Part shown: in pieces, positions 1-6,377 of the stretch
How positions within the stretch are numbered: the stretch's first letter is position 1
Layout of the letters: each line of letters opens with the position of its first letter
The notes under the pieces: model-generated
What the model was told of the DNA's origin: nothing
Seen by the model: the letters and a program-made list of their open reading frames with translations, nothing else
Database searches by the model: none
Source of the DNA: Actinobacteria bacterium UBA5976
GTDB taxonomy: Bacteria > Actinomycetota > Actinomycetes > S36-B12 > UBA5976
Assembly (NCBI GenBank): GCA_002430405.1
Contig: DJBM01000139.1
Span: 17,626-31,745, forward strand
Length of the DNA: 14,120 bases
Direction: 5' to 3'
Position numbers and translations under genes: made by a program

Positions 1-2
1 CA

Positions 3-29
3 GCAAAATTGGAAAATCCCCAATTTTGC
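3..29. terminator. Perfect 10-bp inverted repeat at the left edge (terminator or leader hairpin)
   Basis: Arms GCAAAATTGG (3-12) and CCAATTTTGC (20-29) are exact reverse complements around a 7-base loop. The hairpin lies 14 bases before the start of the cobalamin-binding protein gene. The 3' arm holds TTTT, but no U-tract follows, so it is not a textbook intrinsic terminator. It may end transcription of the gene left of the window or sit in the leader of the next gene. The structure is seen directly; the role is inferred. Confidence 0.45.
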
Positions 30-43
30 CGTATTAATAAGGA

Positions 44-448
44 ATGGCGCCAATTCGCATAGTTATAGCTAAACCAGGCCTAGATGGACATGATCGCGGC
101 GCAAAAGTTATTGCTAGAGCCCTTCGGGATGCTGGCTGCGAAGTGATTTATACCGGCTTACATCAGACCCCAGAACAAATTGTGCAGACTGCAATTCAGG
201 AAGACGCAGATGCAATCGGAATGTCAATCCTCTCTGGTGCGCATCTGACTTTATTCCCAGCAGTAATCGAATTATTGGCGCTCAAGGGAGCCTCTGACAT
301 TGTGGTTTTTGGTGGCGGTGTTATTCCAACTGATGACGTCACGCAATTACACTCCTCCGGTGTTGCACACGTGTTCACACCGGGCACACCGATAAGTGAA
401 GTGGTGGAATGGGTTAGTGCCAACGTGGGTGTAAATAGCGTTCGATAG
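44..448 (+). CDS. Standalone cobalamin-binding subunit of an acyl-CoA mutase (IcmB / methylmalonyl-CoA mutase C-domain type)
   Basis: This 134-residue protein consists only of the B12-binding Rossmann domain of coenzyme-B12 acyl-CoA mutases. It shows the base-off/His-on motif DxHxxG (D14, H16, G19), the S61-x-L63 motif and the glycine-rich GGGVIP segment (90-95) followed by FTPGT (111-115). The length matches separate small subunits such as isobutyryl-CoA mutase IcmB or split methylmalonyl-CoA mutases, which need a large catalytic partner; none lies in this window. As I recall, Streptomyces icmB also lies a few genes before sucCD. If the partner makes succinyl-CoA, the next two genes would use it. 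ATG 44 is essentially the only possible start, because an in-frame TAA lies at 38-40. An AAGGA directly abuts the ATG, too close to act as a ribosome site, so a leaderless start is plausible. Family assignment is firm; the substrate is not determined. Confidence 0.9.
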   Translation: MAPIRIVIAKPGLDGHDRGAKVIARALRDAGCEVIYTGLHQTPEQIVQTAIQEDADAIGMSILSGAHLTLFPAVIELLALKGASDIVVFGGGVIPTDDVTQLHSSGVAHVFTPGTPISEVVEWVSANVGVNSVR

Positions 449-487
449 AGTTAAGTCACAAACTAATCGGGAAGTGGCGCATTAACT

Positions 488-1663
488 GTGGATCTTTATG
501 AATACCAAGCCAAGGATTTATTCGCAGACCATGGTGTAGCAGTGATACCAGGAAAAGTTTGTTTCACTCCTGAAGAAGCCCAAGCAGTCGCAACCGAAAT
601 TGGAACCATGGTTGTGGTGAAAGCACAAGTCAAAACGGGTGGCCGAGGTAAAGCTGGTGGCGTAAAGCTTGCTAACAATCCGAGTGAAGCACGAGATCGT
701 GCACAAGACATTCTTGGATTAGATATTAAAGGCCATGTTGTTCACAAAGTTTTGGTGGCGGAAGCCGCAGAGATAATCTCAGAGTATTACGTTTCATTTT
801 TGCTAGATCGAACTAATCGCACGTTTCTTGCAATGGCAAGTGTTGAGGGTGGCGTTGAAATCGAAGAAGTTGCCGTCAACAATCCATCAGCTCTTGCCAT
901 GATTCCGGTTGATGCAATCCAGGGGTGCACTGTCGCCAAGGCAACAGAAATTGCCGATGCTGCCAAATTCCCGGCGGAGGTGCGCGAGCAAGTAATTGAA
1001 ATGTTGTGCAACCTCTGGAAAGTCTTGGTTGAGGAAGATGCAACATTAGTTGAAGTAAATCCACTTGCCAAGATTTCAGATGGTCGCGTACTTGCACTGG
1101 ACGGTAAAGTTTCGCTGGATGACAATGCGCAGTATCGCCATGAAAAACATTTGTCCTTAATAGATAACTCACAAACAGATGCGATCGAATTGCGGGCTAA
1201 AGAATTTGATTTAAATTACGTCAAGTTACAGGGCGAAGTGGGAATCATCGGAAACGGTGCTGGGCTAGTTATGTCCACACTTGATGTCGTTGCTTATGCT
1301 GGAGAAGAATTTGGTGGTGTTAAACCCGCTAACTTCTTGGACATTGGTGGTGGCGCCAGTGCGCAAGTTATGGCTAATGGGCTAGATATTGTTTTAGGTG
1401 ATCCCGATGTGAAAGCAGTATTTGTCAACGTCTTTGGTGGCATCACTGCATGTGACGCAGTTGCAAATGGGATTGTGCAAGCAGTTGCCATGCTTGCCGA
1501 GCGCGGTGAACCGATTACCAAGCCAATCGTTTGCCGTATCGATGGAAACAACGCAATAGAAGGACGCCGCATTCTTGATGAGTCAGGAATTGCATTAATT
1601 GAGCGTGTTGAAACTATGGATGATGCAGCTCGCCGTGTCGCCCAACTAGCTGCTGGTAAGTAG
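488..1663 (+). CDS. sucC: Succinyl-CoA synthetase (ADP-forming) beta subunit
   Basis: Beta subunit of the TCA-cycle enzyme that converts succinyl-CoA, phosphate and NDP to succinate, CoA and NTP; it works as a complex with SucD in the cytoplasm. At 391 residues it has the usual bacterial length. The N-terminal ATP-grasp domain shows KAQV (45-48) and GGRGKAGG (51-58). The metal-binding residues are visible as N191 in VEVNP and D205 in LALDGK. The C-terminal ligase domain shows GNGAG (255-259), FLDIGGGA (283-290) and the FGGIT loop (316-320). GTG 488 starts the protein at the canonical MDLYEYQAK. An imperfect GGGAAG lies about 13 bases upstream, so ribosome binding looks weak. The stop at 1661-1663 supplies part of the sucD ribosome site, so the two genes are clearly cotranscribed. 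Confidence 0.98.
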   Translation: MDLYEYQAKDLFADHGVAVIPGKVCFTPEEAQAVATEIGTMVVVKAQVKTGGRGKAGGVKLANNPSEARDRAQDILGLDIKGHVVHKVLVAEAAEIISEYYVSFLLDRTNRTFLAMASVEGGVEIEEVAVNNPSALAMIPVDAIQGCTVAKATEIADAAKFPAEVREQVIEMLCNLWKVLVEEDATLVEVNPLAKISDGRVLALDGKVSLDDNAQYRHEKHLSLIDNSQTDAIELRAKEFDLNYVKLQGEVGIIGNGAGLVMSTLDVVAYAGEEFGGVKPANFLDIGGGASAQVMANGLDIVLGDPDVKAVFVNVFGGITACDAVANGIVQAVAMLAERGEPITKPIVCRIDGNNAIEGRRILDESGIALIERVETMDDAARRVAQLAAGK

Positions 1664-1666
1664 GAA
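1662..1666 (+). promoter_or_regulatory. sucD ribosome binding site
   Basis: AGGAA overlaps the last two bases of the sucC TAG stop and lies five bases before the sucD ATG. This favours translation of sucD by ribosomes finishing sucC and would keep the two subunits balanced. Confidence 0.7.
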
Positions 1667-1671
1667 CTCTG

Positions 1672-2544
1672 ATGGCAATTTTTATAACTTCGGAAAGTAA
1701 AATTCTGGTTCAAGGAATGACGGGAGCCGAAGGAACAAAACACACTCGTCGCATGGTTGCAAGCGGCACTAATGTCGTTGCTGGCGTCACCCCGGGTAAA
1801 GGTGGCCAAGAGGTAGATGGCATCCCAGTATTTAACAATGTTGGTGAAGCAATGGCTGCAACTGGCGCAGATGTTTCTGTCGTTTTCGTGCCACCAAAAT
1901 TTGCAAAAGCCGCAGTGATTGAGGCTATCGATGCGCAAATTCCACTTTGTGTAGTTATCACTGAAGGCATTCCAGTTCACGACACTGCAGTATTTTTCCA
2001 ATACTCGCAAAATTCTGGAAAAACCAGGCTGGTAGGCCCAAACTGTCCTGGCTTGATTAGTCCAGGACTTTCAAACGCCGGAATTATCCCGGGCGACATT
2101 ACGCAAAAAGGCCGCATTGGTCTTGTTAGCAAGTCTGGCACTTTGACTTATCAAATGATGTTTGAACTTCGCGATCTTGGTTTTTCTAGTTGTGTTGGAA
2201 TCGGCGGCGATCCCATCATCGGAACAACGCACATCGACTGTTTAGCTGCGTTTGAAGCCGATTCTGAAACTGATGTGATTGTGATGATTGGTGAGATCGG
2301 TGGCGATGCCGAAGAGCGCGCCGCTGCATTTATTAAAGATCATGTAAGTAAGCCAGTCATAGGTTACGTTGCGGGATTTACTGCGCCAGAGGGAAAAACC
2401 ATGGGCCACGCGGGCGCAATCGTGTCTGGATCTTCAGGCACTGCGGCAGCCAAAAAAGATGCTCTTGAGTCAGTTGGTGTCCGAGTGGGCAAAACTCCCA
2501 GCGAAGCAGCGCGCCTAGTTCGTGAAGTTTTAGCCAGTCGTTAG
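1672..2544 (+). CDS. sucD: Succinyl-CoA synthetase (ADP-forming) alpha subunit
   Basis: Alpha subunit of succinyl-CoA synthetase, carrying the CoA-binding Rossmann domain and the histidine that is phosphorylated in catalysis. At 290 residues it is standard length. The N-terminal CoA-binding loop is QGMTGAEGT (14-22). The family signature GPNCPGLISPG (122-132) and the ligase segment SKSGTLTYQ (153-161) are present. The active-site histidine is H246 in GHAGAIVSGSSGTA. It starts nine bases after the sucC stop. A weak stem with a T-rich tail follows the gene, so part of the transcript may end here, leaving sucCD as the main unit. Nothing in the protein looks unusual. Confidence 0.98.
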   Translation: MAIFITSESKILVQGMTGAEGTKHTRRMVASGTNVVAGVTPGKGGQEVDGIPVFNNVGEAMAATGADVSVVFVPPKFAKAAVIEAIDAQIPLCVVITEGIPVHDTAVFFQYSQNSGKTRLVGPNCPGLISPGLSNAGIIPGDITQKGRIGLVSKSGTLTYQMMFELRDLGFSSCVGIGGDPIIGTTHIDCLAAFEADSETDVIVMIGEIGGDAEERAAAFIKDHVSKPVIGYVAGFTAPEGKTMGHAGAIVSGSSGTAAAKKDALESVGVRVGKTPSEAARLVREVLASR

Positions 2545-2568
2545 GGCCGTGTCGGTTCGCCCTTTATT
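2543..2568 (+). terminator. Weak terminator-like stem after sucD
   Basis: AGGGC (2543-2547) can pair with GCCCT (2559-2563) across an 11-base loop, followed by TTATT. The stem has only five pairs and includes the end of the sucD stop codon. It is at most a leaky terminator and may be chance. Confidence 0.25.
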
Positions 2569-2570
2569 AA

Positions 2571-3875
2571 GTGCAAACTGGGACGATTTTAAATGTGGCT
2601 AATGTACTCGCAGGGAAAAAACCAGCGGGTGCGAAAAAGCGCCAATGGCGTCGTCCCGTTCTAGACGAACACATAAATCACCATCCACCATTTATTTCTG
2701 CCACAATCGCTGCTGTTGCCGCAGTGCTTATTGGTTGTGTAATAACACTTAGCTTTGTAATGGCAGCGTGGCTGGTTGCAGCCCATGGAACTGAGTCCAC
2801 GTTTACTGTTATGCGCGCAGCAGGTGTGACATGGCAAGTTTTGCACTTAACACCCGTAGCTATTGGTACCGTCACTCTTGGAATTTTACCTTGGGGATTT
2901 TTGTTGATTCCAATATTAATTGTTTGGAAGGCCACACAGTGGGCGCTGAAAAGTGCACGACCTAAAAATGCATTTGACTTTATTCGAGTCGCTGTTTCTC
3001 TTAGTACGCTTTATGGTGGCCTTGCATTTGGTTTGAGCTTAATTTCAAATACACCCGACTTAAGTACTTCAGTGACAAGAAGTTCAGTGAATGCCTTTGT
3101 ATTGGCACTACTTGTAACACTTTCTTGCATCATCACATACGCACCATCGCGCACCATCGTTACTGATGCGATGCCAACACTGATTGTGAATGGTATTCGC
3201 CCAGGCCTCATTGCTTTTGGATTACTTTTTACTTTTGCATCGTTACTCACGTCAATTTCAATTGCATTGCACTGGGTTGAAATACGAGCGGTTACGACTT
3301 TAATGGCGCCTGGCCCGATCGATGGATTTTTGATGACTTTGCTTGGCATTGGGTACATTCCAACCGTAACTGCCTGGACTTTGTCTTACCTACTGGGTTC
3401 GGGGATTTTATTAGGCGGCGGAGGAATAGTAACTTCGCAAATAGCAAGCCCTGGCGCATTACCTGCATTTCCACTGCTATCAATTCTGCCCAATGAAACG
3501 CCACCATTTGCTTCTTACTTAATTGCAATCCCAGTTTTAATTGGAGTATTAATTTACTTTTTATTGCCGCGTGAACGTTGGGTCGCCCAAGGTGATTCAC
3601 TTGCGGTCGCAATGTCATTTGTATTGCGCTGGCGGGAAATGGTGACGCTATTCGTTGCATTAGCCACTCTCGGAATTCTGGTGTGGCTCACAACTGCAGT
3701 CTCAGGTGGATCACTTGGAACAAGTTTTCTGAAATACTTAGGCCCAATGCCTAATCAAGCTGCCCTCGCAGCAATCTCAATTTGTGGCGTGGCTGCGTTA
3801 CTAACCTTGTTACTGCCACGATTGGTTTTATCAGTTATTCATTGGTTGAATCATCGAGATTTGGCTGCGAAATAG
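2571..3875 (+). CDS. perM: PerM / DUF6350 family integral membrane protein
   Basis: A 434-residue, very hydrophobic protein with about nine predicted membrane segments, near residues 42-71, 96-119, 138-158, 174-191, 210-232, 253-275, 315-332, 356-376 and 396-416. A short basic N-terminus (KKPAGAKKRQWRR, 16-28) is probably cytoplasmic. I recognise no enzyme motif. The assignment rests on topology and on position: the gene between sucCD and purNH in actinobacteria is the DUF6350 protein, called PerM in M. tuberculosis, where it is linked to cell division under mild acid stress and to persistence. That role cannot be read from this sequence. The start is uncertain. GTG 2571 has no ribosome site, whereas in-frame GTG 2595 has a marginal GGGA 11 bases upstream; the choice changes only eight residues. 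The TAG stop is reused in a candidate purN promoter. Confidence 0.8.
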   Translation: MQTGTILNVANVLAGKKPAGAKKRQWRRPVLDEHINHHPPFISATIAAVAAVLIGCVITLSFVMAAWLVAAHGTESTFTVMRAAGVTWQVLHLTPVAIGTVTLGILPWGFLLIPILIVWKATQWALKSARPKNAFDFIRVAVSLSTLYGGLAFGLSLISNTPDLSTSVTRSSVNAFVLALLVTLSCIITYAPSRTIVTDAMPTLIVNGIRPGLIAFGLLFTFASLLTSISIALHWVEIRAVTTLMAPGPIDGFLMTLLGIGYIPTVTAWTLSYLLGSGILLGGGGIVTSQIASPGALPAFPLLSILPNETPPFASYLIAIPVLIGVLIYFLLPRERWVAQGDSLAVAMSFVLRWREMVTLFVALATLGILVWLTTAVSGGSLGTSFLKYLGPMPNQAALAAISICGVAALLTLLLPRLVLSVIHWLNHRDLAAK

Positions 3876-3885
3876 AATTGAACTT
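3873..3885 (+). promoter_or_regulatory. Candidate leaderless promoter of purN (TAGAAT, 7 bases, GTG)
   Basis: TAGAAT (3873-3878) fits the actinobacterial -10 pattern TANNNT, and exactly seven bases separate it from the purN GTG at 3886, where transcription would begin. The TAG is the stop codon of perM. No ribosome site is seen before purN and there is no convincing -35 at the normal spacing. The same arrangement recurs at 11166-11178. Confidence 0.5.
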
Positions 3886-4473
3886 GTGCCCAATCTTCGC
3901 GTCGTAGTCCTAGCTTCTGGGGCAGGCACACTTTTTGAAGCACTTGCAATTCGCGCCAATGATATCGAAATTGAGATCGTCGGGCTGGTCACAGATGCAG
4001 AGGTGGCCGCCTGTGATCGCGCGGCCGCACTAAATATTCCGGTCACTGTAATACCGATGAGCGTAGATCGAATTGCATGGGATCTGTCCCTTGCCACCGA
4101 ACTAAGACGTTTGAAGCCTGAGCTAATTGTTTCTGCAGGATTTATGAAGATCCTGGGGCAAGAAGTTCTAGCTAGTTATATGGGGCGAATCATCAACACC
4201 CATCCAGCATTATTGCCACTATTTCCTGGGGCACATGCAGTGCGTGATGCATTGCAAGCAGGAGTATTAGAAACGGGCGCAACAGTGCACTTTGTGGATG
4301 CTGGTATCGACACTGGACCAATAATTATGCAACAGCAAGTGATGGTTGAGCCAGATGACACTGAGGCACTTTTACATGAACGCATCAAAGTAGTGGAACG
4401 AGAGATACTCGTACGAGTGGTTCGCGATATTGCGAATGGAAAAATTATGCTTGGTGATACGGTGCACAAATGA
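3886..4473 (+). CDS. purN: Phosphoribosylglycinamide formyltransferase
   Basis: GAR transformylase, the third step of de novo purine synthesis, which moves a formyl group from 10-formyl-tetrahydrofolate to glycinamide ribonucleotide. At 195 residues it is the usual size. The N-terminal phosphate-binding loop is SGAGT (11-15). The catalytic triad is visible as N104 and H106 in INTHPALLP and D142 in DAGIDTGPII; the hallmark FPGAHAVRDAL (113-123) and GATVHFVD segments are intact. GTG 3886 places the start directly before the first beta strand. The TGA stop overlaps the purH ATG in ATGA (4470-4473), so purN and purH are translationally coupled. The gene may have its own leaderless promoter inside the perM stop region. 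Confidence 0.97.
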   Translation: MPNLRVVVLASGAGTLFEALAIRANDIEIEIVGLVTDAEVAACDRAAALNIPVTVIPMSVDRIAWDLSLATELRRLKPELIVSAGFMKILGQEVLASYMGRIINTHPALLPLFPGAHAVRDALQAGVLETGATVHFVDAGIDTGPIIMQQQVMVEPDDTEALLHERIKVVEREILVRVVRDIANGKIMLGDTVHK

Positions 4474-6041
4474 GCGAATATCGCACAATTAAACGGGCAC
4501 TCATCAGCGTGTATGACAAGACTGGGTTGCCGGAGTTAGCCCATGGCTTACACGCTGCTGGGGTCGCAATCGTCTCCACAGGAAGTACAGCAGCAGCCAT
4601 AGCTGAGCTCGGAATCCCTGTCACCCAAGTAAAAGATGTAACTGGATTTCCAGAATCACTTGATGGCCGAGTTAAAACTTTGCATCCAAATATTCATGGC
4701 GGCTTACTTGCTGACGTTCGTAAACCTGATCACGTAGCTCAACTAACTGAATTGGGTATTGCGGCTTTCGAACTTGTCGTAGTGAATTTATATCCATTTG
4801 CGCAAACTGTTGCCTCTGGAGCGAGCATCGAAGAGTGCATTGAACAAATAGATATAGGCGGCCCAGCCATGGTGCGGGCAAGTGCCAAAAACCATGCGAA
4901 CGTTGCAGTCGTTGTTGATCCAAAGTCTTATGGCGACGTATTAGGTGCCATTCGAGAAAAGGGCTTCAGTAAAAGGGATCGAATCGCACTGGCGGTGTTA
5001 GCTTTTCAACACGTTGCGCAATATGACGTTGCCGTAGCAAGTTGGCTTGGCTCAGTAGTTTTGCCAGATTCTGATCCAGCAATGAGTGGTTTCCCGGCTT
5101 GGTTTGGCGGAGTTTGGGAACGCGCGCAAACTTTGCGATACGGCGAAAATCCGCATCAAGAAGCCGCTCTTTATATTTCTACGTTTAGCGAAGCCGGAAT
5201 TGCGCAAGCCGAACAGTTACACGGAAAAGAAATGTCCTACAACAATTATGTTGATGCAGATGCTGCGTATCGAGCGGCTTATGATCACGTTCAACCTGCG
5301 GTAGCCATTATCAAACATGCAAATCCCTGTGGCATTGCCACTGCTCCCAAGATTGACGCAGCCTACCTAAAAGCGAATGCGACAGATCCAGTATCAGCCT
5401 TTGGCGGAGTAATAGCGGCCAACAGAACAGTAACCGAGGAAATGGCGATAGCTATCTCAGAAGTATTTACCGAAGTAATTTTGGCACCTGATTTCGATGC
5501 TGCAGCTTTGGAAATTTTGCAAGCGAAAGTAAACCTCCGAACTTTGAAAGTATTGCCACCAAAAGATCATGTGCATGCTGAACTTCGACCTATTTCAGGT
5601 GGCTTGTTGCTGCAATCCCAAGATCGTTTCCAGAGCGAGGGAGACAAGGTCGCCAATTGGACATTAGTTTCAGGAAAACCAGCCGAGCCAGAAACTCTGG
5701 CAGATTTGCAATTTGCTTGGCGCGCGATTCGTTGCGTTAAGTCAAATGGAATTTTGCTAGCTAAAGATTTAGCTGCTGTTGGAATTGGAATGGGCCAAGT
5801 TAATCGAGTTGATTCGGCCCGATTGGCAGTTTTGCGGGCTGGGGAGCAGCGCGCCTTAGGAAGTGTGGCAGCAAGTGATGCATTCTTCCCATTTGCTGAT
5901 GGCCTAGAAGTACTTATTGCCGCTGGGATAACCGCAGTTGTTTCACCTGGTGGCTCAACACGAGACGCAGAAGTCGTAGCTGCTGCGAATAAATCGGGTG
6001 TCACAATGTATTTCACGGGAACCAGACACTTCTTTCATTAA
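4470..6041 (+). CDS. purH: Bifunctional AICAR transformylase / IMP cyclohydrolase
   Basis: Carries out the last two steps of IMP synthesis: formylation of AICAR with 10-formyl-tetrahydrofolate, then ring closure. At 523 residues it has the usual length. The N-terminal cyclohydrolase (about 1-195) has the family segments STGST (36-40), DGRVKTLHP (65-73), NLYPF (106-110) and GGPAMVRAS (130-138). The transformylase domain (about 200-523) has RYGENPHQ (223-230), the catalytic K282-H283 in IKHANPCG, DPVSAFGG (306-313), SDAFFPF (469-475) and the C-terminal TGTRHFFH. The ATGA overlap with purN gives coupled synthesis of the two formyl-folate-dependent purine enzymes. In Streptomyces, folD commonly follows purH; here the next 59 bases hold only a possible leader ORF and then DUF3017. 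Confidence 0.98.
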   Translation: MSEYRTIKRALISVYDKTGLPELAHGLHAAGVAIVSTGSTAAAIAELGIPVTQVKDVTGFPESLDGRVKTLHPNIHGGLLADVRKPDHVAQLTELGIAAFELVVVNLYPFAQTVASGASIEECIEQIDIGGPAMVRASAKNHANVAVVVDPKSYGDVLGAIREKGFSKRDRIALAVLAFQHVAQYDVAVASWLGSVVLPDSDPAMSGFPAWFGGVWERAQTLRYGENPHQEAALYISTFSEAGIAQAEQLHGKEMSYNNYVDADAAYRAAYDHVQPAVAIIKHANPCGIATAPKIDAAYLKANATDPVSAFGGVIAANRTVTEEMAIAISEVFTEVILAPDFDAAALEILQAKVNLRTLKVLPPKDHVHAELRPISGGLLLQSQDRFQSEGDKVANWTLVSGKPAEPETLADLQFAWRAIRCVKSNGILLAKDLAAVGIGMGQVNRVDSARLAVLRAGEQRALGSVAASDAFFPFADGLEVLIAAGITAVVSPGGSTRDAEVVAAANKSGVTMYFTGTRHFFH

Positions 6042-6053
6042 TTAGAGGTATTT

Positions 6054-6104
6054 GTGGCCTCCCACCCAACCACCAAAATAACTGGCAGGATGGTCAAGTT
6101 ATGA
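6054..6104 (+). CDS. Possible 16-codon leader ORF coupled to the DUF3017 gene
   Basis: GTG 6054 opens a 16-codon frame encoding VASHPTTKITGRMVKL (the first residue would be Met). A good ribosome site, GAGGT (6045-6049), lies four bases upstream. Its TGA (6102-6104) overlaps the DUF3017 ATG at 6101 in the arrangement ATGA. The DUF3017 ATG has no good ribosome site of its own, so this mini-frame could deliver ribosomes to it. I recognise no function for the peptide, and a chance frame is possible. Confidence 0.35.
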   Translation: MASHPTTKITGRMVKL

Positions 6105-6373
6105 AAAATTTCGTACGCAACCAGTGGCCCATACTTTTGGTTTATTTTGGGATTCTTATTTCGCTAGCAGTTGTGATTTTTATTGATTTCAGATCTGGCG
6201 CGATTTTATTGTCGCTGAATGTTTTATTGGCATTTTGGTTCAGACTTCGGTTACCAGATTCGAAGGCAGGTTGGTTAAGAATTCGCCGTCGACGTGTTGA
6301 TTTGACGGTACTCGCAACACTCGGAATCGTATTATTTATTTTGGCACTAGTAGTGCCACAGGGAAGCAAGTGA
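6101..6373 (+). CDS. DUF3017 family small membrane protein
   Basis: A 90-residue protein with three predicted membrane segments (about 10-28, 32-48 and 68-86). A basic loop between the second and third reads KAGWLRIRRRRVDL (55-68), which resembles the most conserved part of DUF3017. In other actinobacteria DUF3017 lies between purH/folD and mdh, which agrees with this position. Function is unknown. The basic loop suggests a cytoplasmic face that touches membrane lipid or a partner, which is inference. The ATG overlaps the stop of a 16-codon upstream frame, and only four bases separate this gene from the following transporter. Confidence 0.8.
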   Translation: MKNFVRNQWPILLVYFGILISLAVVIFIDFRSGAILLSLNVLLAFWFRLRLPDSKAGWLRIRRRRVDLTVLATLGIVLFILALVVPQGSK

Positions 6374-6377
6374 TTTT

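Noticed and set aside
1..43. Cobalamin riboswitch before the B12-binding protein
   Set aside because: Only 43 bases are available and no B12-box-like sequence is seen; the hairpin is too simple.
1..72. Open frames entering from the left edge
   Set aside because: Short frames can be read to stops at 35-37, 60-62 and 70-72, but none looks like the end of a known protein, and the hairpin at 3-29 suggests the region is intergenic.
446..451. TAGAGT as a sucC -10 box
   Set aside because: It fits TANNNT but overlaps the end of the upstream gene, has no -35 at normal spacing and is not at a leaderless distance from GTG 488.
1294..2010. 238-codon minus-strand open frame across the sucC/sucD junction
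   Set aside because: It lies wholly opposite two certain genes, crosses their boundary, and its translation (many Cys, Ser, Trp, His) resembles no protein family.
5567..6016. 149-codon minus-strand frame opposite purH
   Set aside because: Shadow of the conserved AICAR transformylase domain, with Ser/Ala/Pro-rich non-protein-like composition.
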